NCBI RefSeq assembly: GCF_963082655.1
Contig: NC_081552.1
Coordinates: forward strand, 72,110,707 to 72,174,706
DNA from: Stomoxys calcitrans
Lineage: Eukaryota; Arthropoda; Insecta; Diptera; Muscidae
Length of the DNA stretch: 64,000 nucleotides
Reading direction: 5' to 3'
The number at the start of each line of letters is the position of its first letter. Within the stretch, counting starts at the first letter, position 1. The notes under the pieces were generated by a model. The model was not told the DNA's origin. It saw nothing but the letters and a program-made list of their open reading frames with translations, and did no database searches. Made by a program: the position numbers and the translations under genes. Of the stretch, positions 54,750-64,000 are shown piece after piece.

Positions 54750-57146
54750 GGCTATGACAGAACATTTGTTTTACTAGCCGAACGTAGCATAGCGTTCCAA
54801 GCGCCTCGATCTTCTGCGCTCATTTTAAAATCTCTGAAACCAAGTTTCGAGGTGTTTCCCACCACTTGATCTTTCCATCGGGCTTTTGGTCTTCTCGGTT
54901 TGCGTGTATCACCGTGTTTACCTTCAAAATACTTCTTTGCTGGAGCTTCTTCATCCATTTTGACAACATGACCTAGCCAACGCAGCCGTTGTATTTTGAC
55001 ACATGTAACTATGCTATCGTCGTCATAAAGCTCATACAGCCCGTGCTTCATACGTCGCCTATATTCTCTATTAACGCAAACTGGTCCATACATTTTACGA
55101 AGAATCTTTCTCTCAAATACTGCATGCCCTGCCTCATCCGCTTTCACAAGTGTCCATGCCTCAGAATCATATAACAACACGGATGGAATCAGTTACTTGT
55201 ATAGTGTAATCTTAATCTGTTGAGAGGTGGCCTCGATACTAAACTGCCTATTTTATCGAAAGTAGCATCTGTTTGCCAGTATTTTTCTTCGGGTTATCTC
55301 GAAACTGGTGTCATTCCTTTCGGTTATGGCGGTGCCGAGGTGACTATCTCAACTAGATTCTTAACTGCCTACTTAATCCAAAGTAGAATCTGTTTGCCAG
55401 TATTATTCTTCGCTTTATTGCAAAATTGGTGTTATTCGTTTCGGTTACGGCTGTACCGAGGTAGCTAAAGTTACTGACTATCTCAACTTTCTCCATTTTC
55501 TTTATCTGCTCGGTTGTACAAGGCGTTTTGGGAGTTAAAACCATCCATTTCGTCTTCTTTTCAATTACTGCCAGACCCATTTTCACACACTCTCTTTCGA
55601 TTCTCTCAAAGGCTGCAGTTACTACTTCCGGTGACCGAGCTATGACGTCGATGTCGTCGGCATAGGCGAGTACCATGTGTTCTCTTCTGATTAGTGTGCC
55701 ATATCTATTCACATATGCATCTCCTATAATCTTCTCTAGTAGAATATTAACGAGATGGCCTGAAATACTTTTGAACATAAAGGTGTATCGAAGGCGGCTT
55801 TGTAGTCAACAAAGAGAAGGTAGGTGTTGATTTGTCCTTCTCGGGTCTTTTCCAGGATTTCGCGCAGTGTGAACATCTGGTCCAGGGTGGATTTACCAGG
55901 TCTAGAGCCGCATTTATAAGGCCCAATTATCTCATTGACTTTAGGTTTTAATCTTTCAGCGTACTGTGGCTCGGGAGTATCTTGTAGGCGATGGAGAGGA
56001 GGCTTACTCCTCTGTAGTTGGCACATTCTGTCCTCTCCTTCATCTGGCGCGTTGCTACTGATTGCACGGTTGCTCTATATGCCTCATTCTTGCCTTCAGT
56101 GGCATCTCGACACTCTTGGTCGTGCCATGGGTTTTTTGGAGGAGGCTTCCGGTATCAAAGCACGAATTTCGCGGCATTTTCCATGGAGTGGGCAATAGTT
56201 TGCCATTGCGCCATTATATCATCGGAACAAGGAGTTTTCATCAAGCAGTTGGGTTAATCGAGTGGAGTATGCCACTGCCATCTGTCGTGATTGTAGCTTT
56301 TCAATGTCCAGCTTCCGTGCAGTGTCAGATCGCACTTTCCTCGCCATGTTCAAACAGGTGCGAGCCTTTGCTGCAACAAGGTTATGATCCGAATCTATAT
56401 TCGCTCCACGGATCGATCATATATCTAACACGCTGGATGAATGTCTTACATCTATCACAACGTGATCAATTTGGTTCCTCGTGTTTTGATCGGGTGACAG
56501 CCATGTGGCTTTGTGGATATTTTTATGTTGAAATCTGGTGCTACTAACTACCATGTTTTTTGCCGCGGCGAAATCTATCAGCCTCAACCCATTACTGGAC
56601 GTTATCTCGTGGAGGCTAAACTTTCCGACTGTTGGACCAAAAATTTCTTCCTTCCCTATTTTCGCATTAAAATCTCCCAGAACGATTTTAATATCATGGG
56701 CAGGGCAGCGGTCATATTCTCTCTCTAGGCGCTCGTAGAAAATATCCTTGGTCTGCTCGTCCTTGTCTTCTGTCGGGGCATGGGCACAAATAAGGCTGAT
56801 GTTGAAGAATTTGGCTTTTATGCGGATTGTGGCTAGCCTCTCATCCACCGGAGTAAAGCTGCAGACGAGGTGTTTCAGTCTCCAACCAACCACAAATCCA
56901 CAGCCAAATTCATGCCTCGTGATATGTCAGCTATAGTATAGTTCGTCACCGTTTGGTGTTGTAGTGACGCCATTCCCAGTCCATCGCACTTCCTGTAAGG
57001 CGGTTATGTCTGCCTTGTACTTCTCTAATACATCCGCCAGCGCGTATACCGCACCTTCTCTATAAAGAGTGAGGACATTCCAGGTGCAGATCCGCAAATC
57101 ATGGTCCTTTTATCGTTTGCGTGGGTCGTCAACGTTGGAGGGTCCG
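54750..57146 (-). pseudogene. RTE-like non-LTR retrotransposon, nearly full-span ORF, inactivated
   Basis: Right to left this is an endonuclease-reverse transcriptase. The APE-type endonuclease (about 57100-56417) has LRICTWNVLTLYR (Asn), ITALQEVRWTG (Glu), VLGDFNAKIG (Asp, Asn) and a final NQIDHVVID (Asp, His), with one in-frame stop near 56930. RT core 1 (56026-55736) has YKCGSRPGKSTLDQMF and LLFVDYKAAFD (first catalytic Asp). RT core 2 (55778-55353) has MVLAYADDIDVIARS (catalytic pair). The C-terminus (55180-54752) has LLYDSEAWTLVKADEAG, KIQRLRWLGHVVKMDEEAPA and KARWKDQV, typical of RTE-type elements. Frameshifts lie near 56400-56030 and 55750, and at a partial duplication (55240-55490). 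A class B DINE copy cuts the 5' end at 57147. Motifs are well preserved, so it is relatively young. Confidence 0.9.
55240..55490. repeat. Tandem partial duplication (about 121 bp) in the RTE-like element
   Basis: Two adjacent related segments start CTGCCTATTTTATCGAAAGT (55247) and CTGCCTACTTAATCCAAAGT (55366) and end with GACTATCTCAACT (55337 and about 55478). Identity is roughly 80% by eye. The second has a GCTAAAGTTACT insertion. The segment codes for the SYLGTAVTETN...ANRFYFGLSRQ region after the RT core, and the duplication breaks the frame. Confidence 0.82.
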
Positions 57147-58748
57147 TTTTTATACCCACCACCGAAGGATGGGGGTATATTCATTTTGTCATTCCGTTTG
57201 GAACACATCGAAATATTCATTTCCGACCCTATAAAGTATATATATTCTTGATCAGCGTAAAAATCTAAGACGATCTAGCCATGTCCGTCCGTCTGTCCGT
57301 CTGTCTGTTGAAATCACGCTACAGTCTTTAAAAATAGAGATATTGAGCAGAAATTTTGCACAGAGTCTTTTTTTGTCCATAGGCAGGTTCGAAGATGGAC
57401 TATATCGGACTATATCTTGATATAGCCCCCATATAGACCGATCCGCCGATTTAGGGTCTTAGGCCCATAAAAGCCACATTTATTATCCGATTTTGTTGAA
57501 ATTTGGGACAGTGAGTTGTGTTAGGCCCTTCGACATCCTTTGTCAATTTGGCTCAGATCGGTCCAGATTTGAATATAGCTGCCATATAGACCGATCCTCC
57601 GATTTAGGGTCTAAGGCCCGTAAAAGCCACATTTATTATCCGATTTCGCTGAAATTTGGGACAGTGAGTTGTCTTAGGCCCTTTGACATGTTTCTTTAAT
57701 TTGGTCCAGATCGGTTCAGATTTGGATATAGCTGCCATATAGACCGATCCTCCGGTTTAGGGTCTTAGGCCCACAAAAGCCACATTTATTATCCGATTTT
57801 GATGAAATTCGGGGCAGTGAATTTTGTAAGGCCCATCGACATCCTTCGTTAATTTGGCTCAGATCGGTCCAGATTTGGATATAGCTGCCATATAGATCGA
57901 TCCTCCGATTTATGGTGTAAGGCCCATAATAGCCACATTCATTATCCGATTTTGCTGAAATTTGGGACAGTGAGATGTGTTAGGCCCTTTGACATATTTC
58001 TTCAATTTGGTCCAGATCGGTTCAAATTTGGATATAGCTGCCATATAGACCGATTTCTTGATTTATGGTTTTAGGCCCATTTATTGCCCGATGTCCCCGA
58101 AATTTGGAACAGTGAGTTAAGTTAAGCCCCTTGACATACTTCTACAATATCGCACAGATCGGTCCATATTTGGATATAGCTGCCATATAGACCGATATCT
58201 AGGTTTTAGGTTTTGGGGCCATAAAAGACGCATTTATTGTCCGATGTCGCTGAAATTTGAGACAGTGCGTTTGGTTAGGCTCTTCGGCGTCCTTCTTCAA
58301 TTTTGCCCATATCGGTCCAGATTTGAATATAGCTACCATATAGACCGATCTCTGGATTTAAGGTTTAGGGCCCATAAAAGAGGCATTTATTGTCCGATTT
58401 CGCCGAAATTTGGGACAGTGCTTTGTGTTAGGCTCTTCGACATGTTTATACAACTTGGCCCAAATCGGACCAGATTTGGATATAGCTGCCATGTAGACCG
58501 ATATCTCGATTTAAAGTCTTGGCCCCATAAAAGGCGCACTTATAATCCGATTTCACTGAAATTTGACACAGTGACTTATGTTCGGCTTTTCGACATCCGT
58601 GTCGTATATAGTTCAGATCGGTATGAGGTATATGAGTATAAGGTATGAAATTTTCACCGAATTTTGATGAAAGGTGGTTTACATATATACCCGAGGTGGT
58701 GGGTATCCAAAGTTCGGCCCGGCCGAACTTAACGCCTTTTTACTTGTT
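57147..58748 (+). mobile_element. DINE-like Helitron, class B, complete
   Basis: The 5' inverted repeat TATACCCACCACCGAAGGAT...GGGGGTATATTC is followed by CGACCCTATAAAGTATATAT, the core GACGATCTAGCC and (GTCY)n (57284-57308). Unit markers fall at 57581, 57734, 57887, 58040, 58182, 58335 and 58488: spacing 153 except one of 142. The 3' end CAAAGTTCGGCCCGGCCGAA then CTTTTTACTTGTT is intact. It inserted next to or into the 5' end of the RTE-like element. Confidence 0.92.
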
Positions 58749-58779
58749 ACTATTCCTTTGTTTTTCATAGTAATTCTAT

Positions 58780-59230
58780 GTTTTCCGGGGGCGGGTTACT
58801 GGCCCAGCGCCCCAACCGCATGGGTTTGTGGGATTGCATGTATCCCTCGTTGTGGCGAGCCGCTTGCTCCAAGATCCGACGCTCGCCGCCAGTCGCCCCT
58901 AACCTGGGAACAGACGCTGATGTTGGCCATTGGTTATTTGAAGGCGCCAATAACTCGCCTTGTCATCTCGAGTATCATTGGCACTCAGTATTTAGTTAAG
59001 AGCCAGTGCCACCTGACTCCTCACTGAGACTCTCCTCTCGAAAATCGCTGACTGCCCGCGGCCGCATTTGCAGCTACTCCGCATAAAAACGGAGCTTTCC
59101 ACCATCCGCAACCTGTGGACGCGCCCGGTAGCTTTCAGCTAAGCTTCCCGTGATAACGATGGGCGCCACACAAGTCGGAGCTCAAAGTTCCAGCCTGTGT
59201 GGTGCTCATAGTCATCCCGTGTCGACCGGA
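58780..59230. repeat. GC-rich interspersed repeat, copy 1
   Basis: GC content is clearly above that of the surroundings (CCGCGGCCGCATTTGCAGCT at 59057). Phrases GGCGCCAATAACTCGCCTTG, GCACTCAGTATTTAGT and CACTGAGACTCTCC recur in inverted orientation at 62860-63120. It is probably an untranslated part of a retrotransposon. The frames at 58674-59027 and 58950-58765 show no domain. Confidence 0.65.
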
Positions 59231-59234
59231 TTTG

Positions 59235-59425
59235 TATATATAGAAAATGAAAAAATTTGAGTAGAACTTTGATTGTCTTGCTGCCATGTAGTATCCAAAA
59301 TGAAACTGGTCATATCCGTCCTTATTTAGCATATCGAGTTGCCTTAGCCTAAGTGCAACCTCTATGGCACAGTTTCGACTATAGACCTCAATAGGCTGTA
59401 TATTCAATAGAAGAAACACATCTTC
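59235..59425 (-). pseudogene. RT-RNase H junction fragment of a Jockey/R1-like retrotransposon
   Basis: The minus strand reads LLNIQPIEVYSRNCAIEVAL then RLRQLDM. This corresponds to the conserved LN..P.D......A...A.RLR block between RT and RNase H. Only about 60 residues remain. Confidence 0.6.
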
Positions 59426-59489
59426 CGAAGGATTTTCCTATAAGAGACGTTATTTTGGTATGCAAAGGCAAATGCCTGGTTTGGAAATA

Positions 59490-60110
59490 AATGATGGGAT
59501 GTTTATTTCATATTAAATAGGAAGGTTTGTCGATAATAATGAAAAAGAACATCAGCCAAATGCCCACCACGAAAACGCTTATAGGGCCAAATACTTTTCA
59601 TGAAATTGTTTCATAGCCAAAACGCAAAGTGGCCGCGCTATGTCCTCGATTGCCTCACGAGTTCTATCTTTGAGATTGAGAATAGACGCTGGGCTGTTGG
59701 TCTGCACCTTGTTTCTCAAAGGAAGAAGTCGAAAGGTGTTAAATCACAAGATCTCGGTGACCAATTGTCATCACCTCTTCCAGCGAAAACACGGCGTGGA
59801 AACTTCTTGTAAAAGAGATGTGTGGAACGTAGCACCATCTTGTTTGAAGGAAACGTTGTGCAAATCATTAATCATCCCTCGATACCGTAATCCATTCACC
59901 GCATCCATTCACTTTGCTTGTTGACGTAGCCATCGAGATGAAAAGGGGCATCGTCAGTCAAGACGGTTTTTCGATGGAACTCCGGATGATTTTCAGGCAT
60001 TTCAGGAACTCAATCGGCAAAGACACGATGATCGGTTGGCTTGAGATCTTGTGCTAACTGAATTTTATAAGCCTTAGGGCCCAAGTCTATGCAAAATACG
60101 TTGTAGTGAC
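59490..60110 (-). mobile_element. Second mariner-type lineage, decayed transposase
   Basis: Right to left in broken frames: QLAQDLKPTDHRVFAD (about 60060), then TVLTDDAPFHLDGYVNKQ (first Asp motif, about 59965-59915), FKQDGATFHTSLLQE (second Asp, about 59860) and WSPRSCDLTPFDFFLW (third Asp, about 59760). The second and third Asp are about 32-34 residues apart, as in mariner. The first and second motifs are much closer than normal, so about 60 residues are deleted between them. Motif wording differs from the elements at 951, 4462 and 45572, so this is a different family. Terminal repeats were not identified. Confidence 0.75.
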
Positions 60111-60850
60111 ATTTGTTGAAAGCCAATTCGGATTAGTTCATAAATATACCATATGGGAATAATTTAATGCCATCCTTGTTGGAATCTAATAGTGTTAAGT
60201 TAGTATGAGGTTTCAGATATTCGGGCTTTTATAAACGCCTTGTTGAGGCGTACTTTTTATTTATCCGTCGTTTGACCACACCATCTTCCGAATTCCAGTC
60301 GATAATGATACTGCATAGATACCAGATCAACATTCAAATGGCAATACCCCACCCCACGCCATCTTAGTGTGGATGATATAAAAAGTTGGAAGTTAGATAT
60401 ATGATATTGCTACTATGTTTATCTTAACTTCCGAATCTATTGTTGTTTGATCATTTTGCAACATTGTAAGTTTATTTGCACAGTTTGTTTTAGTTAGTTT
60501 ATAGAATGCAAACAGAACGCTTGTGAAGACCAAACAAATGATCTTTAACAATTGCTGGTCGCACTTATGTGGCTCCCTATGAGCATTCGTATCTTATAGT
60601 ATGTTATAAACTTATCTCATTTGAAGCACAAAGTCAAACAAATCCTAACCAAACATTTCCAAGCATTTGCATAGGCCTAGTCAAAGGAAAGCCTTTATTC
60701 ACATTGAAGTGAAGGCCTACGCTAAAAAAAAAGTCTGGTGCAACTTCACACTATTGGCAATAAGTGGCATTTTAAACGACTTTAATTGTCAGTTTTGATA
60801 TTTTTCAAAATATTGAGGTACCATGAGTTCCGAACGCCTACTTAACATTA
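60111..60850. other. Unassigned interval
   Basis: No gene or family is recognised. Part of 60111-60300 could be the 5' UTR of the mariner remnant. Confidence 0.4.
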
Positions 60851-61520
60851 AACAAGTAAAAGCGTGCCAAGTTCAGCCGGGTCGAATCTTGGAAACCCAC
60901 CACCATGGATTCTGCTAAAAACGACTTTTTATACCCGCCACCATGGATCGCATTTGTCGAGTTCTCTTGCCGTTATGTCTTTTAAGTCATGCAAAGGATA
61001 AAAGAAAAAATATTTTGAGTTATGGTCCGATTCGGACCATAATTAAGGAAGCCGTTGTACAAAATTTCAGCCAAATCGGATAACAATTGCGCCTTCTAGA
61101 GGCTCAAGAAGTCAAGATCCCAGAACGGTTTAAATGGCAGCTATATCAGATTATGGACCAATTTAAACCATACACATAGCACAGTTGTTGGAAGTCATAA
61201 CGAAACCCGTCGTGCCAAAATTCAGCCAAATCCGATGAGAATTGCGCCCTCTAGAGGCTCAAGAAGTCAAGAACCAAGATCGGTTTATATGTCAGCTATA
61301 TCAAAACATGAACCGATATGGCCCATTTGCAATCCCAATCGACCTAAGAAGTAGCTTTACTCTTTCGAAAGTTAGCGTGCTTTCGACAGACAGACGGACG
61401 GACGGATGGACATGGATAGATCGACTTAAAATGTCGTATGGGGTCTTAGACAAATATTTCGTGGAGTTACAAACAGAAGGACGAAATTAGTATACCCCCA
61501 TACTATGGTGAAGGGTATAA
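60851..61520 (-). mobile_element. DINE-like Helitron, class A variant with doubled 3' head
   Basis: The 3' end AACAAGTAAAAGCGTGCCAA with decayed palindrome TTCAGCCGGGTCGAA is followed by CACCACCATGGATTCTGC. Then a second head restarts at TATACCCGCCACCATGGATC (60930). This looks like a fusion of two class A subtypes. Two to three units follow, then GACAGACAGACGGACGGACG (61386) and a 5' end, ACTATGGTGAAGGGTATAAG. The (TA)n tract is deleted. Confidence 0.8.
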
Positions 61521-62061
61521 GAACTTCCTTAAAGTGCCCCTTCGCTGTAAGGCCTCCTTCGATTCATCACGTGAGTGTACGCATGCGCGAATGTTTGTTT
61601 ATCCCTTCACTCTATGAAATGGATATTAAAAAAATATACATCATTTGCTCAATAAATTGTGTTTAGAATGTAGTTCTGCCACGGCGTTACTTTACTACTG
61701 CAAGGTTTTTGGCTATTCAAAGTTCTATAACGAGTGAGGCACTTTTCTAAACATTGTTTTTGTTGATTTTCCTTTCGATATTTTGTGTTTGCTTTCACAT
61801 GCTTTGTTGTTGGCTGTTCTTGTTGCGATGATATTGACAATATTGGCAGCTGTATTTATTTGCCATGCGTGGCTAAGCAGTAGGGAGCGTGTTGCTTTGG
61901 ACTTGGAGGCTAAGCTGGTGAAGGATGTCAAAGAAAAATTGCCATTGGATAAAAGTTAGGTGTCACGAAGAGAAGTTGCTTAGATTTAAAGCGAAGGACT
62001 GTGGTTTGAACATTTCTATATATCGGATGTAATATTGAAATTGTAATTTAGAAGTGAGGAG
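61521..62061. other. Single-copy-looking DNA
   Basis: No element is recognised. The two overlapping minus-strand frames (61840-61649 and 61931-61725) show no domain. Confidence 0.4.
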
Positions 62062-62112
62062 GCCATCGTAGCGCAAAGGTTAGCATGTCCGTCTATGACG
62101 CTGAACGGCTGC
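62062..62112 (+). mobile_element. SINE head fragment
   Basis: GGCCATCGTAGCGCAAAGGT then TAGCATGTCCGTCTATGACG and CTGAACGGCTG match the head of the SINE at 18267, here with a better A box (GCGCAAAGGTTAGCATG). It stops before the B box, where CACTCAGAAAAATG begins. Confidence 0.72.
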
Positions 62113-62397
62113 ACTCAGAAAAATGCTTATCGTAAATATGAGTTGAGTACATAATACACGTTTGTTCATGATCTTTACTTATGTTTAGTTAAGAATTCGT
62201 AAGTGGTTGGAAAATTTACTTTGTACAAATAAAACTAACTTTTCATGGGTATAGATGAAACAGCTAAATTCTTTGGAATAAATAAGCACTTTACCAAACA
62301 TGGGTAAGGTCGACGATACCTCTTCTGAAACTAATTACTGGGTGAACTACTCAAAGAAATTTGGAATTTAAGTTCAATATAGATGTAACAACATATG
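62113..62397. other. Unassigned interval
   Basis: The sequence starts with CACTCAGAAAAATGC directly at the SINE break, which could be the end of an unrecognised small element. Nothing else is identified. Confidence 0.35.
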
Positions 62398-62850
62398 TTA
62401 CCTAGACTCTCTATTTAAGCCCCAATTCAACTTACTTACCAGTATAACCCTAAAAAATCTAGCCGACCCCGACAGTCTCAAAGTTGTTCTCGGCATCCTC
62501 AGAAGTCTGAGCTCAGGCACCATCTTGTTCCTCGTGAACAACACTAACTCAGTCTTTCTGGCAGTAGCCTCTAGACCACACCCCCAACAAGCCGTTAAGC
62601 TCAAGAAGCCGTGGCCCCAAGAGCATTATGCAGACCCCAAAAAGGGTATCTTAGAATTTACCGGTGGCAGGAATAACAAGTTCATCAGCATAGGCGTATA
62701 CCTTAAACCCTAGGGTCTTAAGTGTCCACAGAATCCCGCCGATTACAAGAATCCATTGCAATGGAGAAATAAGCCAACCTGTGGCTTACGCCTAGTCGCA
62801 TTCACCTTCACCTAAGCAGAAGCATATTCATTAACCACCCAGTAATACCG
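62398..62850 (-). pseudogene. Jockey/R1-like reverse transcriptase core (YADE variant)
   Basis: Right to left: LISPLQWILVIGGILWTLKT (about 62790-62730), then GFKVYAYADELVIPATGKF (about 62715-62660) and ATARKTELVLFTRNKMVPEL (62570-62510). These are the RT motif before the catalytic site, the catalytic site and the block after it. The catalytic YADD reads YADE. A stop follows KF, and the middle helix region is frameshifted. It is a partial copy. Confidence 0.78.
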
Positions 62851-62859
62851 TTCTCCACA

Positions 62860-63120
62860 TAAGCTGGAACATTGAGGTCCGATCGGTGTGGTGTTCGTTG
62901 CGTCCACAGTTTGCGGATAGTGGAATGCTCCATACGGAGTAGCTGCAACGGCAGTCGCGGACACTTAGCGGTATCGAGCGGAGAGTCTCAGTGAGAGATC
63001 GGCTGTCACCGGCTCTTGTACAAATACTGAGTGCCTATGACGCTCGATATGACAAGGCGATTTATTGGCGCCTTTAAATAACCAATGGCCACTCTGTTCC
63101 TGCGGCGATCGGTCCTTTGG
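62860..63120. repeat. GC-rich interspersed repeat, copy 2 (inverted relative to copy 1)
   Basis: CCACAGTTTGCGGATAGTGG, GAGAGTCTCAGTGAGAGATC, ATACTGAGTGCC and GACAAGGCGATTTATTGGCG are complements of phrases in 58780-59230. In both places the repeat lies beside reverse transcriptase debris on the minus strand, which supports a retrotransposon untranslated region as its origin. Confidence 0.65.
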
Positions 63121-63473
63121 ATCGGAACGAGTCCAACTACAGGAAAAATTAAAACACCCGTACGGTTTGGATGTGTTTTCAAATCTATTTTATTCCATTT
63201 TATCCTGCTTATATACTATCTTTCCAACTAATTCTTCAACTACCCCAAGCGAACAATTCTTATCTTCCCCATTAGACGAATAGTAAACAGTACCTACATA
63301 AATACAGAGACCCCTTCAAGTGATAAGTGGGTCATAAACTACCTGAGCATCTTCCATGTGTGCGGCAGGAAGACCTAAAACAATTATCGTTTGTAAACAC
63401 ATTTGCTTTATGGCTACATTGGATGTGCATTAAGGAAACCATAAACTGTAAATAGATAACTGATTTCTTTTGA
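63121..63473. other. Unassigned interval
   Basis: Nothing recognisable. The frame at 63065-63283 begins inside the GC-rich repeat and has no domain. Confidence 0.4.
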
Positions 63474-64000
63474 AACAAGTAAAAAGGCGTTAAGTTCGGC
63501 CGGGCCGAACTTTGGATACCCACCACCTCAGGTATATATGTTAACCATCTTTCGTCAAAATCCGATGCAAAACTCATACCTTATGTCCCATAGCAGAATA
63601 TATGTGGAGGGGCTTAACTTAACTCTTTGTCCCAAATTTCGGCAAAATCGGACAATAAATGCGCTTTTTATGGCCCCAAAACCCAAAACCGAGAGATCGG
63701 TCTTTATGGCAGCTATATCCAAATCTGGACCGATCTGAGCCAAATTGATGGAGAATGTTAAAGGGTATAACACAACTCACTGTCCCAAATTTCAGCAAAA
63801 TCGGATAATAAATGTGGCTTTTATGGGCCTTATACCCTAAATTGGAGAATCGGTCTATATGGCAGCTATATAAAAATCTGGCCCGTCGGAGTCAAACTGT
63901 TGGAGGACGTCGAAGGGCCTAAGACAACGCACTGTTCCAAATTTCAGCAAAATCGGATAATAAATGTGGCTTTTATTGGCCTAAGACTCTAAATCGGCGG
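63474..64000 (-). mobile_element. DINE-like Helitron, class B, cut by window edge
   Basis: The 3' end AACAAGTAAAAAGGCGTTAA then GTTCGGCCGGGCCGAAC is intact. It is followed by the class B head (GGATACCCACCACCTCAGGT) and about three central units with GATCGGTCTTTATGGCAGCT (63692) and ATCGGTCTATATGGCAGCTA (63849). The copy continues beyond the right edge. Confidence 0.9.

Noticed and set aside
61386..61410. (GACA/GACG)n runs as independent microsatellites
   Set aside because: They occur at the same place in nearly every DINE-like copy, between the core and the array, so they are part of the element.

Overview
The window looks like repeat-saturated, non-coding nuclear DNA from a higher fly, most likely a calyptrate of the muscid type (stable, horn or house fly relatives). 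This rests on three things: the overall A/T richness; DINE-1/mini-me-like Helitron elements with a (TA)n, short core, (GTCY)n arrangement very like that in Drosophila; and many decayed Jockey/R1-like, RTE-like and mariner-like fragments. The species call is inference. I found no convincing host protein-coding exon, tRNA gene, rRNA gene or CRISPR array. The window could be a very large intron, an intergenic desert or pericentromeric DNA.

Layout. 1-5 kb: single-copy-looking DNA, a 500-bp (AAAAT)n array, two decayed mariner-like elements and one complete DINE-type element. 5-7.1 kb: single-copy-looking DNA after a poly(A)-tailed SINE. 7.1-16.6 kb: DINE and Helitron-like fragments mixed with Jockey/R1-like retrotransposon debris. 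16.6-19.9 kb: mostly unique DNA with CAA-rich stretches, a G18 run and a SINE. 19.9-22.3 kb: a Helitron-like element of tandem blocks containing a 220-bp palindrome. 22.3-32.1 kb: DINE-type copies embedded in a degenerate 29-bp AAATTTTG minisatellite, plus a SINE interrupted by an element carrying a long hairpin, and a mariner MITE inside a DINE copy. 32-35.6 kb: unique DNA, SINE and DINE. 35.7-38.8 kb: a Helitron-like element interrupted by the largest DINE copy. 39-41 kb: unique DNA. 41-50 kb: three Jockey-like ORF2 remnants and a palindromic mariner derivative. 50.5-58.7 kb: three DINE copies and a nearly full-span RTE-like retrotransposon. 58.8-64 kb: more retrotransposon and mariner debris and a DINE copy cut by the window edge.

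The dominant theme is a superfamily of about 19 DINE-like copies in at least four diverged sequence classes (called A-D here). Full copies share a 5' inverted repeat around TATACCC...GGGTATA, a (TA)n/(GTCY)n block, a central tandem array, a 3' GGCCGAAC-type palindrome and the ending ACTTGTT. The central repeat period is 153 bp in classes A, B and D, and close to that in C, even though the unit sequences have diverged. These features fit the known DINE-TR1 type of non-autonomous Helitron with central tandem repeats. The fixed period, one 14/15-bp flanking direct repeat and the frequent contact with the AAATTTTG minisatellite are the points most worth checking.

No set of genes here works together as a system. 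All recognisable protein sequence belongs to mobile elements and is broken by stops, frameshifts or deletions. All coordinates were read by eye, so element edges are approximate by a few bases to a few tens of bases except where a terminal motif fixes them.
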